Shown: positions 42,230-51,589, numbered from the stretch's first letter. The stretch: 64,000 nucleotides of DNA from JBDHBD01 sp039586095 (GCA_039586095.1 JBDHLB010000016.1:1-64000), one strand, 5' to 3'. Notes: generated by a model not told the origin, from the sequence alone. A program made the numbers and translations.

Positions 42230-42577
42230 CTAGCGGCGATGAAGGAAGCGCTCGCCCAGAGCGCGTTCGAGCTGCTCGTCGAGGCTCACGAGTTCGGGCG
42301 CGCCCTTCGGGGGTGGCGACGCCTTCCCCGTGGCGCGGGAGCTCGGTGGTGCTTCGGCGGTTGAACCCTGACCGAGCAACGAAATCTCGGCCGCCTTCGG
42401 TCCCTTCGGCGACTGCTCGACCTTGAACTCGACTCGCTGTCCCGCCTCCAGCTTGCGGAGCTCCGGGTTCGCCAGCGCCGTCCGGTGCGCGAACAGATCG
42501 CCTCCATCGTCACGCTCGATGAAACCGTACCCCTTGTCGACCGAGAACCACTTCACAGTGCCTGTTTCGAGCGGCAT
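42230..42577 (-). CDS. cold-shock domain protein with C-terminal extension
   Basis: A 115-residue protein. Residues 1-68 are a cold-shock domain: TGTVKWFSVDKGYGFIERDDGGDLFAHRTAL contains the RNP1 (KGYGFIE) and RNP2-like (LFAH) nucleic-acid motifs, the latter slightly divergent from VFVH. The rest (about 69-115) is a Pro/Ala/Ser linker and an acidic helix (LVSLDEQLERALGERFLHRR), unusual for a plain 67-residue Csp. GGAGG sits 6 bases before the ATG at 42577. It likely binds single-stranded RNA, and gene order with rpsU suggests a translation role. Confidence 0.88.
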   Translation of the reverse strand: MPLETGTVKWFSVDKGYGFIERDDGGDLFAHRTALANPELRKLEAGQRVEFKVEQSPKGPKAAEISLLGQGSTAEAPPSSRATGKASPPPKGAPELVSLDEQLERALGERFLHRR

Positions 42578-42795
42578 CCAGCGCCTCCGGCAGTCCCACA
42601 TCCGTATGATTGCCACACCGGTTCGGACCCCAAGCTAGGACCCCCGGCAGGCTCCGTACAGCCCGAATCGTCGTCCAGCGCAAGAATTTGCGCGAGGTCA
42701 CCACCGGCGTCTATACTGCGGACTACAGAAGCCCTCCTGGCGGTCCCGCGGCCGCTGTACGTCGAGATCGACACCGCGCAGCAAGGAGTGACGAC

Positions 42796-43128
42796 ATGCC
42801 AAGTCCGGTCGCTATCGAGCCCGACGGCGGCTTTGAGCTCGATGGTCATCCCTACCGCATCCCCAGCGAGTTCTCGCCACGTGAGGTATACAGCTATCGC
42901 CGATTGATGGAGCCCATTCCGGACGTGCCGGGTGGCACGAGCCTCAGCACCGAGCAACGCGTGAAGCAACAGGCGTACTTTCTTCGACGGGCTGCGGCCT
43001 GCGTGATCCCCGGCCTTCAGGTGAAGTCGCTGGAGACGATCCCGCTGGTTCAGCTTCGGAGAATGCACGCGTGGATCGCTGAGCACAGACCTGACCTGTC
43101 GCCTGCCGGCATGACCATCGACGCGTAA
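42796..43128 (+). CDS. hypothetical protein (110 aa)
   Basis: A 110-residue cytoplasmic protein. ATG at 42796 with AAGGAG upstream; the earlier in-frame ATG at 42610 overlaps the divergent cold-shock gene region and lacks a ribosome site. FELDGHPYRIPSEFSPREVYSYRRLMEPIPDVPGGTSLS is followed by a helical part (EQRVKQQAYFLRRAAACVIPGLQ), with VQLRRMHAWIAEH near the end. The order resembles small phage tail-assembly or bacterial DUF proteins only vaguely. It lies 29 bp before pyruvate kinase. The 218-bp divergent gap upstream holds no gene. Confidence 0.6.
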   Translation: MPSPVAIEPDGGFELDGHPYRIPSEFSPREVYSYRRLMEPIPDVPGGTSLSTEQRVKQQAYFLRRAAACVIPGLQVKSLETIPLVQLRRMHAWIAEHRPDLSPAGMTIDA

Positions 43129-43157
43129 CGACACGCCGCCTGAACCGTTCACATGAC

Positions 43158-44606
43158 ATGAGCGACAGAGTCCGTCGGGCGAAGATCGTCTGCACGATCG
43201 GCCCGGCCAGTCGGGATGCTGCCGTCTTCAGAGAGATGGTGGACGCCGGGATGGACGCCGTGCGCATCAACTTCTCGCACGCGTCGGAGTCGGAAGCGGC
43301 CGAGATCATCTCGCTGACCCGAGACGCGGTTCGCGAGACGGGTCGGCCGATCGCGGTCATCGCCGACCTGCAGGGACCGCGCATACGCGTCGGCGATCTG
43401 GCGGAGCCCCTGGAGGTTGAACCGGGTCGTACCTACTGCTTCGCGCCGGAGTCCTGCGCGACGCCCGCCGAGGACGAACCGCTGATCCCCACCACTTACG
43501 ATCGCCTGGCAAAGGACGTCACAGAAGGCGACGCACTGCTGTTGGATGACGGCCGGCTCCACTTCCGGGTGCGGTCGGTGAAGGGAGACTGCGTGGTGGC
43601 CGAGGCGACGGTGGGCGGTCTCCTGACGTCTCAGAAGGGGATCAACCTGCCCGGGGTCGAGGTCGGGGCGCCGAGTCTGTCCGAGAAGGACCGGGACGAC
43701 CTGGCCTTCGCCCGGTCGCAGCGGGTCGAGTACGTGGCACTCAGTTTCGTCCGACGCCCGGAGGACGTGCGCACCGCTCGAGAGGCCTTGGCCGGCGAGG
43801 CCGGGGCTGAAGCGCTGCTCATCTCAAAGATCGAGAAGGACCGGGCGCTCGATCATCTGCGGGAGATTATCCAGCTGAGCGACGCGGTGATGGTCGCGCG
43901 CGGCGACCTGGGGGTCGAGCTGCCCTACGAGAAGGTGCCGCTCGTGCAGAAGCGGATCATCCGTCGGGCACTGGAACGCGCCAGACCGGTCATCACCGCG
44001 ACGCAGATGCTGGACTCGATGACGGACAATCCACGTCCGACGAGGGCTGAGGTGTCGGATGTGGCGAACGCGCTGCTCGACGGCACGGACGCCGTCATGC
44101 TGTCGGGAGAGACGGCCATCGGAGCCTATCCGGTGGAAACCGTCCGTGCCATGGACCGCATCATTCGCCAGGTCGAAAAGGAACGGCCCGCCGATTCGGT
44201 CTGGTCCGCCGGCGATCCCGATGCGGAAATGGCCGAGGTGCTGAAGACGACGTCAGCCGCTGTCGCAGCCGCGGCCTTTCAGGCGATCCGACGTGTGGAA
44301 GCACCGCTGCTCGTCGTGTTCACACGCAGCGGGTGGACGGCTCGCGTCGTTTCCGCCCACCGCCCGGCCGTTCCGATTCTGGCGCTCACGGACCAGTGGA
44401 GGACGTACAATCAGCTGGCACTCGTGTGGGGAGTGCTGCCGGTGCTGTTCCGGGGAGAGCCCTCGTATGACACCATGCTGGACTACGCCAGGCAGGCCGC
44501 GTTGACGCAGGGCTGGGGCTCGCCGGGCCAACGGGTCGTGGTGACCGCGGGCGTCCCGTTCCACGTGACCGGGACGACCAACATGATGCGAATCGAAGAG
44601 CTGTGA
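43158..44606 (+). CDS. pyk: pyruvate kinase
   Basis: A 482-residue glycolytic kinase converting PEP and ADP to pyruvate and ATP. Motifs: KIVCTIGPASRD (N-terminus), MDAVRINFSHAS, DLQGPRIRVGDL, ISKIEKDRALDHL (metal and catalytic Lys), VMVARGDLGVELPYEKVPLVQK and ITATQMLDSM, plus a C-terminal effector domain (VFTRSGWTARVVSAHRP). All active-site residues visible; length normal. It begins a long tight run of genes to 55.0 kb; its TGA overlaps the next GTG. Confidence 0.96.
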   Translation: MSDRVRRAKIVCTIGPASRDAAVFREMVDAGMDAVRINFSHASESEAAEIISLTRDAVRETGRPIAVIADLQGPRIRVGDLAEPLEVEPGRTYCFAPESCATPAEDEPLIPTTYDRLAKDVTEGDALLLDDGRLHFRVRSVKGDCVVAEATVGGLLTSQKGINLPGVEVGAPSLSEKDRDDLAFARSQRVEYVALSFVRRPEDVRTAREALAGEAGAEALLISKIEKDRALDHLREIIQLSDAVMVARGDLGVELPYEKVPLVQKRIIRRALERARPVITATQMLDSMTDNPRPTRAEVSDVANALLDGTDAVMLSGETAIGAYPVETVRAMDRIIRQVEKERPADSVWSAGDPDAEMAEVLKTTSAAVAAAAFQAIRRVEAPLLVVFTRSGWTARVVSAHRPAVPILALTDQWRTYNQLALVWGVLPVLFRGEPSYDTMLDYARQAALTQGWGSPGQRVVVTAGVPFHVTGTTNMMRIEEL

Positions 44607-45379
44607 ACCTCACGTTCCTGGGCACGGGCACGTCCTTCGGCGTGCCCGTGATCGGTTGCGAGTGCACGGTCTGTAGCTCAGACGATGTCCGAGACCGGCG
44701 ACTCCGACACGCGCTGCTGGTCGAGCGCGAAGGTCGTCGCCTCCTCGTCGATACGCCGCCGGAGCTACGACTCCAGCTGGTCAGGGCCGGGGTGCAGGAC
44801 GTCGAGGCCGTGTTTCTGAGTCATCCGCACGCGGACCACGTCCACGGAATCGACGATCTCCGCATCTTCAGCCTGCGTGCCCGTCAGCCGCTGCCGCTGT
44901 ACGTCGCCGGGGAGTACGAAGACGAGTTGACGCAGCGGTTCGCGTATATCTGGGACAGACGCCGCGCCGAGGCCGAGTGGGCACCGGTTCCGCAGCTGAC
45001 GTTGCACACGTTCGAGGACCGGGAGGCGCTTGAAGTCTGTGGATCGCGTATCATCCCGATCGCCTTCCCGCACGGAGGGTACGGAAGCTACGGGTTTCGA
45101 ATGGATGACCTGGCAGTGATCATCGACGGGAAGAGCGTTCCCGAGGACGCGTTCCCGCTCTTCGAGGGGGTTCGCGTGCTGGTGATCAACGCCCTGTGGT
45201 TCGGGAATCCGCACCCGTCGCATTTCAACGTAGAAGAGGCGATCGAGACGGCGCGACGGCTCCAGGTGCCGCGCACGTACCTGACGCATCTGTCGCACAA
45301 GGTGGATCACGAGACTCTCGAGTCGCGTCTCCCGCAGGGCGTCCGCGCGGCGTACGACGGCCTGACCATAGAGATCTGA
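44603..45379 (+). CDS. MBL-fold hydrolase (PhnP-like phosphodiesterase)
   Basis: A 258-residue metallo-beta-lactamase-fold protein. It begins LTFLGTGTSFGVPVIGCECTVC, the TSxGVPxxGCxCxxC motif seen in PhnP-type cyclic phosphodiesterases. SHPHADHVHGIDDLR is the metal motif HxHxDH, and TYLTHLSHKVDH supplies the last histidines. PhnP opens a 1,2-cyclic phosphoribose; no other phn gene lies nearby, so the actual substrate may be another cyclic phosphate. GTG start in GTGA overlap with pyk. Confidence 0.85.
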   Translation: MNLTFLGTGTSFGVPVIGCECTVCSSDDVRDRRLRHALLVEREGRRLLVDTPPELRLQLVRAGVQDVEAVFLSHPHADHVHGIDDLRIFSLRARQPLPLYVAGEYEDELTQRFAYIWDRRRAEAEWAPVPQLTLHTFEDREALEVCGSRIIPIAFPHGGYGSYGFRMDDLAVIIDGKSVPEDAFPLFEGVRVLVINALWFGNPHPSHFNVEEAIETARRLQVPRTYLTHLSHKVDHETLESRLPQGVRAAYDGLTIEI

Positions 45380-45425
45380 GGCGCAGCCTCCGGCAGGACC
45401 AAAGACGGTACCAGAGAAAGAGCAC

Positions 45426-47219
45426 GTGGATCATATCCGCAACTTCTGCATCATCGCTCACATCGACCACGGCAAATCGACGCTCGCCGATCGGCTGCTC
45501 GAGCGCACGGGCTCCGTAGATCCGAGGCGCATGCAGGAACAGGTGCTCGATTCGATGGATCTCGAGCGCGAGAGAGGCATCACGATCAAGCTGAACGCGA
45601 TCCGCATGACCTACCGTGCCGCGGGGGGCGAAGCGTACGAGCTGAACCTGATCGACACGCCCGGTCACGTCGACTTCACGTACGAGGTCAGCCGCAGTCT
45701 GGCCGCTTGTGAAGGCGCCCTCCTCGTGGTGGACGCGACGCAGGGCGTGGAAGCGCAGACGCTGGCCAACCTGTTCCTGGCCGTGGAGGCCGGCCTCGCC
45801 GTGGTGCCGGTCGTGAACAAGATCGATCTTCCGTCCGCTCGCCCCGAAGCGTGTGCGGAAGAGCTCCACGAACTGCTGGGGGTCGAGTTGGACGAGTGTC
45901 TGTTCGCCTCCGCCAAAGAGGGTACCGGGATCGACGAGATCCTGCGTGCGATCGTGGAGCGCGTCCCGCCGCCCAAGGGCGATCCGGACGCACCGCTCCG
46001 CGCGCTGATCTTCGATTCCATGTATGATCGGTACCGCGGGGCCGTGCCGTTCGTGCGGCTGGTGGACGGCAGCATTCGGCCGGGCATGCGGGTCGGCTTC
46101 GGAACGAGCGACGCGACGTACGAGGTGGACGAAGTCGGTTTCATGCGGCTCGGGTTCCAGCCCACGGACGAGCTGCTGACGGGGGAAGTCGGATACCTGA
46201 CCGCCCAGATCAAGCGGGTATCCGACACGAAGGTGGGCGATACGTTGCTGGACGCGGACCGTCGGGCGCCCGAGCTGCTGCCCGGGTACGTGGAGGCCAA
46301 ACCGATGGTGTTCGCAGGCCTGTACCCGACCGACTCCGACCAATTCGAAGAGTTGCGGGACAAGCTGGAGAAGCTCCGTCTGAACGACGCGAGCCTGCAC
46401 TACGAGCCCGAGACTTCGACGGCCCTGGGATTCGGATTTCGGTGCGGGTTTCTGGGTCTCCTGCACATGGAGATCGTGCAGGAGCGGCTGGAGCGGGAAT
46501 TCGACCTCGATCTGATCACGACGATCCCCAACGTAGAGTACCGTGTGCGGCTGACGAACAGGGATGTGATCGAAGTGGAGAACCCGAGCCGGATGCCGGA
46601 TCGCGGTCGAATCGAGCAGGTGGAGGAGCCGTACGTCCGAGTGCGTATCGTGTCACCAGCGGAGTACATCGGTGGCGTGCAGAAGCTGTGTCACGAGCGG
46701 CGGGGCGAGTACGTGAACCTGCACTATCTCGATCCGCAGCGCGTGGAAATCGTCTACGAGATCCCGCTCGCGGAGATCGTGCTCGACTTCTACGATCGCC
46801 TGAAGTCTGTCTCCCGAGGCTACGCGGCGCTCGATTACGACCTTGCCGGGTATCGGACCTCCGACCTCGTGAAGCTGGACATTCTGTTGAACGGCGATCC
46901 GGTCGACGCCCTGAGCGTCATCGTCCACCGCGATCGGGCGTACGAGTACGGACGCAAGGTGGCGCGCAAGCTGAAGGAGCTGATCCCGCGTCAGCTGTTC
47001 GATGTGGCGATCCAGGCGGCGATCGGCCGGGACGTCGTCGCGCGCACCACGGTGAAGGCGCTGCGCAAGAACGTGACGGCCAAGTGCTACGGCGGAGACA
47101 TCACCCGCAAACGGAAGCTGCTCGAGAAACAGAAGGAAGGGAAGCGGCGAATGAAGCAGGTGGGCGCCGTGGAGATCCCCCAGGAAGCGTTTCTCGCCGT
47201 TCTGCAGGTGGGTGACTGA
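45426..47219 (+). CDS. lepA: elongation factor 4 (LepA)
   Basis: A 597-residue ribosome-associated GTPase. G1 AHIDHGKSTLADRLL, G2 RERGITIK, G3 DTPGHVDFTYEV, G4 NKIDLPSA. Then domain II (PLRALIFDSMYDRYRGAVPFVRLVDGSIRPGM), III, V and the LepA-specific C-terminal domain (VKALRKNVTAKCYGGDITRKRKLLEKQKEGKRRMK). It acts on stalled or mispositioned ribosomes or in initiation. GTG start; 46 bp after the MBL gene, 17 bp before the glycosyltransferase gene. Confidence 0.96.
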   Translation: MDHIRNFCIIAHIDHGKSTLADRLLERTGSVDPRRMQEQVLDSMDLERERGITIKLNAIRMTYRAAGGEAYELNLIDTPGHVDFTYEVSRSLAACEGALLVVDATQGVEAQTLANLFLAVEAGLAVVPVVNKIDLPSARPEACAEELHELLGVELDECLFASAKEGTGIDEILRAIVERVPPPKGDPDAPLRALIFDSMYDRYRGAVPFVRLVDGSIRPGMRVGFGTSDATYEVDEVGFMRLGFQPTDELLTGEVGYLTAQIKRVSDTKVGDTLLDADRRAPELLPGYVEAKPMVFAGLYPTDSDQFEELRDKLEKLRLNDASLHYEPETSTALGFGFRCGFLGLLHMEIVQERLEREFDLDLITTIPNVEYRVRLTNRDVIEVENPSRMPDRGRIEQVEEPYVRVRIVSPAEYIGGVQKLCHERRGEYVNLHYLDPQRVEIVYEIPLAEIVLDFYDRLKSVSRGYAALDYDLAGYRTSDLVKLDILLNGDPVDALSVIVHRDRAYEYGRKVARKLKELIPRQLFDVAIQAAIGRDVVARTTVKALRKNVTAKCYGGDITRKRKLLEKQKEGKRRMKQVGAVEIPQEAFLAVLQVGD

Positions 47220-47236
47220 CGGGGCGCGACCGGCCG

Positions 47237-48115
47237 GTGGGAATCTCCGTGATCCTCAGCACGTACAACGAGCCAGAGTGGCTCGAGAAGGTGCTATGGG
47301 CATACGCCGGACAGACGTTCCGTGACTTCGAGCTGCTGATCGCGGACGACGGTTCCGAACAGGAGACGGCGGAGGTCATCCGGCGAGTCAGCCGCGAGGC
47401 GGCGCTTCCGGCGCGCCACATCTGGCAGGAGGACCGGGGGTTCCGGAAATGCCAGATTCTCAACCGTGCGGTGGTCGCGTCCACCGGCGACTATCTGATA
47501 TTCTCGGACGGCGATTGCGTGCCGAGGGACGATTTCGTCGAGACGCACGTCCGGCTCCGGCAGACCGGCCGGTTCCTGAGTGGCGGTGCCCTCAGGTTGC
47601 CGCAGTCGCTGTGCGATCGCATGAGCCTGGACGATGTGCGAAGCGGACGGGTGACACGACTGGATTGGCTGTTGGAGGGCGGCTGGCGTCCGGGACACCG
47701 GATCTTCCGCCTGACGCGCAATCGGCGGCTGGCCAGGTGGCTGGACGGGGTGACGACCACCAAAGCGGTGTGGAACGGGGGCAATGCCTCGGTTTGGCGC
47801 GAGTCGGTCTTTGCGGTGAACGGGTTCGATCACGAAATGGGTTATAAGGGTCAGGATCGGGCGTTCGGCAATCGCCTGGAGCACCTGGGGCTGCGCGGTC
47901 TGCAGGTGCGCCATCGGGCGGTCGTCGTTCACCTGGCACACGATCGACCGTGGGCGACGCTGGAAGCCTTCGCCCGCAGCCACGAGATTCGGCAACGGAT
48001 CCGGACGGATCGCGAAATCAGGGCTCGGCGGGGCATCGCCGAGCTGTCGGAACTGGAGCCCGGACGCGAGCTGACTTGCCTCGGAACGGGAGTGACGACC
48101 TCGGCGGAGGGTTGA
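47237..48115 (+). CDS. glycosyltransferase family 2
   Basis: A 292-residue GT-A transferase. ISVILSTYNEPEWLEKVLWAY is the N-terminal nucleotide-sugar strand, LLIADDGSEQET the first Asp motif, FSDGDCVPRDDF the metal DxD-like DGD, and GYKGQDRAFGNRLEHLG the galactosyltransferase-like C-terminal acceptor segment (Glyco_transf_7C-like). It probably adds one sugar to an envelope glycolipid or polysaccharide; acceptor unknown. No membrane helix. GTG start 17 bp after lepA, 6 bp before a ROK sugar kinase. Confidence 0.85.
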   Translation: MGISVILSTYNEPEWLEKVLWAYAGQTFRDFELLIADDGSEQETAEVIRRVSREAALPARHIWQEDRGFRKCQILNRAVVASTGDYLIFSDGDCVPRDDFVETHVRLRQTGRFLSGGALRLPQSLCDRMSLDDVRSGRVTRLDWLLEGGWRPGHRIFRLTRNRRLARWLDGVTTTKAVWNGGNASVWRESVFAVNGFDHEMGYKGQDRAFGNRLEHLGLRGLQVRHRAVVVHLAHDRPWATLEAFARSHEIRQRIRTDREIRARRGIAELSELEPGRELTCLGTGVTTSAEG

Positions 48116-48121
48116 GAGACC

Positions 48122-49117
48122 GTGGATGACGATCGCTACATTATCGGGGTCGACCTGGGCGGTACGTCGATCAATGTGGGGGTGGTCCCGTACAACGGGG
48201 GTACCGTCCTCGCGATGCGCTCGATGCCGACCGAGTCCACGCGTGGCGCCAAGTTCGTGGTCGACCGGATGGTCGACATGGTCCGACAGGCCATGAAGGA
48301 TGCGCGTCACGAGAGAGAGATCGGCGAGGATGGCTTTCTCGGGATCGGGCTCGGCTCGCCTGGACCTCTGAACCGGGCGACGGGCACCGTGCTCGACACG
48401 CCGAACCTCGGCTGGCGCAACTTCCCGCTTCGTGATCTCGTGGCGAACGCGACGGGTCTGGACACCGTGCTGGACAACGACGCGAACGTCGCGGCCTTGG
48501 GCGAATGGTGGGCGGGCGCAGGGAAGCGCAACGCGAACCCGATGCTTCAGGTAACGCTCGGCACGGGCATCGGCGGCGGACTCGTGGTGGACGGGCGGGT
48601 GTTTCACGGCGTTTCCGACGTGGCGCTCGAGATCGGGCACATGACCATCGACTCGACCGGCCGGAAGTGCAACTGCGGAAACTACGGATGTCTCGAGGCC
48701 TATGCCTCCGGTCCAGCCATAGCGGCGCGGGCCATCGAGGGCCTGGAGTCCGGGGCCGCGAGCATGCTGGCAGAGTTCCTGGATGGCGAAACCGAGGCGA
48801 TCACGGCAGAGACGGTCTACCACGCGATCGTGGCAGGTGACGCGTACGCCAAGGAGGTGATGCACGAGACCGCCAAGTTCTTGGGGACAGGCCTGGCCAA
48901 CCTCATGAACATCCTCAACCCAGAGATGATCGTGATCTCGGGCGGTGTCACGCGTGCCGGCGATCATCTGTTCCAGCCGCTGGATGCCGAAGTACGCCGC
49001 CGCGCGTTTCGAAACGCGCACGAAGCCTGCCAGATCGTGGGCAGCGAGCTGGGGGACATGGCCGGGGTCATCGGAGCGGCGGCCACCTACCGTGTGGAAC
49101 GGCACGGAGGACTCTGA
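48122..49117 (+). CDS. ROK family sugar kinase (glucokinase-like)
   Basis: A 331-residue ROK kinase phosphorylating glucose or a related sugar. IIGVDLGGTSINVGVV is the ATP phosphate loop, DNDANVAALGEWW holds the catalytic Asp, GTGIGGGLVVDGRVFHG the sugar loop, EIGHMTIDSTGRKCNCGNYGCLEAYAS the ExGH plus CxCGxxGCxE zinc site. All conserved residues are present. GTG start; the next kinase gene begins one base after its stop. Enzyme rather than repressor, as there is no helix-turn-helix. Confidence 0.93.
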   Translation: MDDDRYIIGVDLGGTSINVGVVPYNGGTVLAMRSMPTESTRGAKFVVDRMVDMVRQAMKDARHEREIGEDGFLGIGLGSPGPLNRATGTVLDTPNLGWRNFPLRDLVANATGLDTVLDNDANVAALGEWWAGAGKRNANPMLQVTLGTGIGGGLVVDGRVFHGVSDVALEIGHMTIDSTGRKCNCGNYGCLEAYASGPAIAARAIEGLESGAASMLAEFLDGETEAITAETVYHAIVAGDAYAKEVMHETAKFLGTGLANLMNILNPEMIVISGGVTRAGDHLFQPLDAEVRRRAFRNAHEACQIVGSELGDMAGVIGAAATYRVERHGGL

Positions 49118-49118
49118 C

Positions 49119-50111
49119 GTGCCGCGATTGGGAGCCCTGGGCACGATGGTGTGGGACACCATCCACGCCCGCGACGTGGGACGTGAGACTGCAGTCGAGG
49201 AATGGGGCGGGATCGCCTACGCGCTTTCGGCATTCGAGGCGTGTGGTGATCCGAGCTGGGAGCTGCTTCCCATTATCAAGATCGGGGCCGATCTCAGCGA
49301 GCCTGCGCACCGTTTCTTCCGCACGCTCGCCTCTGTCGGTTCACTGGAGGGAATCCGGGTGGTCGAACAGCCGAACAACCGGGTAGAGCTGCATTACCGG
49401 GACGCCGGTCGCCGCTGCGAACGTCTCCGTGGGGGCGTGCCCGGGTGGACGGCCGAGGAGCTGCGGCCCCTGCTCAGCACCTGCGACGCGCTGTACGTGA
49501 ACTTCATCGCCGGGTGGGAGCTGGATTGGGACGCGGCCTGCCGCCTGCGGGCGTTGGTCGATGGCCCCGTCTACTGTGACGTTCACTCGCTGCTCCTCGG
49601 CGTGGGGCCAGACGGCGTGCGCGAGCTGCGCCCGCTGGCGAGATGGGAGGACTGGCTCGGCTGTTTCGACATCGTACAGTTGAACCAGGACGAGCTGGCC
49701 ACGCTGGCGGGAGCGCGTGGCGATCCCCTCCCGCTGGTCGCGTCGACGCTCGGCGAGGAGACGAAGGCGATCCTCGTCACGCTGGGTGCCCGGGGGGCAG
49801 CCTGGCTGGCCACGCTCGGGTTCTGGCGACACGGGGCCGTCGGAGGCTCCCCCGGCGATCACGAGCAGACGGTGGTCAGCGGTCAGGTCGTCTGCGAGCA
49901 GCCTGTGCTGGAAGGCGGAGATCCCACGGGCTGCGGCGATGTGTGGGGCATGACCTGCTGCGCCTCGATGCTGGCCGGGAACTCGCTCGAGGAATCCATG
50001 CGTCGGGCCAACGTGCTCGCGGCGCGCAACGCGGCGTTTCACGGGGCGACGGATCTTGCCGCAGCGCTCCGCTCGGAGGTCGCACTGTTCCCCGCCAGGG
50101 TCGGCTCATGA
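49119..50111 (+). CDS. PfkB family carbohydrate kinase
   Basis: A 330-residue ribokinase-fold protein. The N-terminal half begins LGALGTMVWDTIHARDVGRETAVEEWGGIAYALSAFEACG, where GGIAYALS is the substrate-contact Gly-Gly stretch, and the ATP and catalytic motif is GGDPTGCGDVWGMTC (usual GAGD read as GCGD). NQDELATLAG and TLGARGAAWL match the family. Sugar identity is unknown. GTG at 49119 with GGAGG upstream is used instead of an in-frame start at 48945 inside the ROK gene. It overlaps the next gene in ATGA. Confidence 0.82.
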   Translation: MPRLGALGTMVWDTIHARDVGRETAVEEWGGIAYALSAFEACGDPSWELLPIIKIGADLSEPAHRFFRTLASVGSLEGIRVVEQPNNRVELHYRDAGRRCERLRGGVPGWTAEELRPLLSTCDALYVNFIAGWELDWDAACRLRALVDGPVYCDVHSLLLGVGPDGVRELRPLARWEDWLGCFDIVQLNQDELATLAGARGDPLPLVASTLGEETKAILVTLGARGAAWLATLGFWRHGAVGGSPGDHEQTVVSGQVVCEQPVLEGGDPTGCGDVWGMTCCASMLAGNSLEESMRRANVLAARNAAFHGATDLAAALRSEVALFPARVGS

Positions 50112-51016
50112 GCAAGGTCATCGAGGTCCCGACGACGCTCGACGAGGCCGCCTTCGAGGTGCTGGTACGCGAGCTGAACCAGGCGACGTCCGAGGCTCCG
50201 ACGCGGGTGTTGTTCGACGCCCGACGAGTGAGTTGGGTCTCGCCGTACGGCCTGCTCGCACTGCTCGCTCTGGGGACGGTCGCGCGGCAACGGACGGATC
50301 GCGCACCGCTCATCGAGGCCCCCGACGACCCGGATGTACGGTCCTACTGGCGTCGCATGGACTTCTGGCAGAACGCGGCCGATGTGTTCGAGCTGGGATC
50401 GGTTCAGACGCGTGCCCACGGCGAGTCGGATGCGTTGCTCGAGATCACGCCGATCCGCTCGCACGAAGACGTGCATCACGTGGTCGAGCACGTGCGGGAG
50501 CGGGCCGCTTCCATCCTCGAACACCGCCTCCGGTACTCCAAGCCGTCGGTCATCCACTTCAGCGTCATGTTGTCGGAGGTGTGCCAGAACATCCTCGAAC
50601 ACGCCGAGTCTCCCGGCTGGGTCTGCGCCCAGACCTATCACTGGAAACGCCGTCTGGGACGGGACGTGTTGATCCTGGCGGTGATGGACGTCGGGGTCGG
50701 GTTCGAAGGCTCGCTCGGCACGGAGCACGCGCGACGGTTTGGCGATCGCTGGTCGGCCGCCACCGCACTGGAGGCCGCATTCCTGAACGGCGAGTCCCGG
50801 TTCCGGGATCCCGGTCGCGGTCAGGGTCTGCAGGCGATCCGCCGCCAGGTGACGAAATGGGATGGCGAGGTGCGCATCCGCAGCGGTGACGCGATGATCG
50901 CACGTGTGCCGGAATGGGACGACATCTCGCCTCTCCGCTCCGGCCTTGACGACTTCCCCGGCGCACAGGTACTGATAGTACTCCCGGCGCGAGTCGAATC
51001 GACCGCGGCCGACTGA
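50108..51016 (+). CDS. STAS-HATPase fusion, partner-switching regulator
   Basis: A 302-residue protein joining two halves of a partner-switching system. Residues 1-90 are STAS-like (VLFDARRVSWVSPYGLLALLALG). Residues 150-290 are a Spo0F/RsbW-type ATPase: SVMLSEVCQNILEHAE (N box), AVMDVGVGFEGSL (G1) and DPGRGQGLQAIRRQV (G2). RsbW-type proteins phosphorylate STAS partners or bind sigma factors; here both are in one chain, so regulation may be internal. No PP2C phosphatase is encoded nearby. It overlaps the PfkB gene by 4 bp; a STAS-like gene follows 6 bp later. Confidence 0.8.
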   Translation: MSKVIEVPTTLDEAAFEVLVRELNQATSEAPTRVLFDARRVSWVSPYGLLALLALGTVARQRTDRAPLIEAPDDPDVRSYWRRMDFWQNAADVFELGSVQTRAHGESDALLEITPIRSHEDVHHVVEHVRERAASILEHRLRYSKPSVIHFSVMLSEVCQNILEHAESPGWVCAQTYHWKRRLGRDVLILAVMDVGVGFEGSLGTEHARRFGDRWSAATALEAAFLNGESRFRDPGRGQGLQAIRRQVTKWDGEVRIRSGDAMIARVPEWDDISPLRSGLDDFPGAQVLIVLPARVESTAAD

Positions 51017-51022
51017 GGGAGA

Positions 51023-51589
51023 GTGAAGAGGACGAAGGGCATGCGGCCAGCGGTATCTCGAACGAATCTGTACAGCTATCTGGTGACCCGCCACACGGGC
51101 CGCGCGGTGCGTCTCAGTATCGAGGAGCGCCTCTCCGGGTACGATCGAAACGTGCTGACCGTTCTGGACTTCGAGCACGTGCCTCTGATCGACTTCAGCT
51201 GCGCCGACGAGGTCGTGGTGAAGCTGGTCCGCCCGCCGCACGAGAACGGCTCGAGCGGCCGATTCTTCCTGTTCCGCGGCGTAGGGGAACATCACCGTGA
51301 GCCGATCGTCTCCGCCCTGCGGCGACGCGATCTTGCCGTGGCCGCCGAAGGGTCGAGCGGCGAGCCCCTTCTTCTGGGCGCGGTGAACGGACGGCTGGAG
51401 CTCGCCTGGCGGGCCGTGTGGACCGCCGGACGCACGGATCCCGACGGGGTGGCCGCCATGCTCGGAGAGGGCGACGTATCGCCGGCCCTTCAGGAACTGG
51501 AACGGCGCCGTCTCTTGATGCGCGATGGCGACACCTACGTCTCCTTCCGTTGGGCCCTGCAGGAGGCCGCTTCGCTCCGCGACGGGTGA
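51023..51589 (+). CDS. STAS-like (DUF4325-type) protein with winged-helix-like tail
   Basis: A 188-residue protein. Residues 20-85 (GRAVRLSIEERLSGYDRNVLTVLDFEHVPLIDFSCADEVVVKLV) follow the STAS-like DUF4325 pattern: LDF..V..IDFSCADE. The tail (about 140-180: DPDGVAAMLGEGDVSPALQELERRRLLMRDGDTYVS) has the helix-helix-wing rhythm of winged helix proteins. Likely the partner of the STAS-HATPase protein encoded 6 bp upstream. GTG at 51023 has GGGAG upstream; the ATG at 51041 is an alternative. Its stop overlaps the penicillin acylase start. Confidence 0.68.
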   Translation: MKRTKGMRPAVSRTNLYSYLVTRHTGRAVRLSIEERLSGYDRNVLTVLDFEHVPLIDFSCADEVVVKLVRPPHENGSSGRFFLFRGVGEHHREPIVSALRRRDLAVAAEGSSGEPLLLGAVNGRLELAWRAVWTAGRTDPDGVAAMLGEGDVSPALQELERRRLLMRDGDTYVSFRWALQEAASLRDG

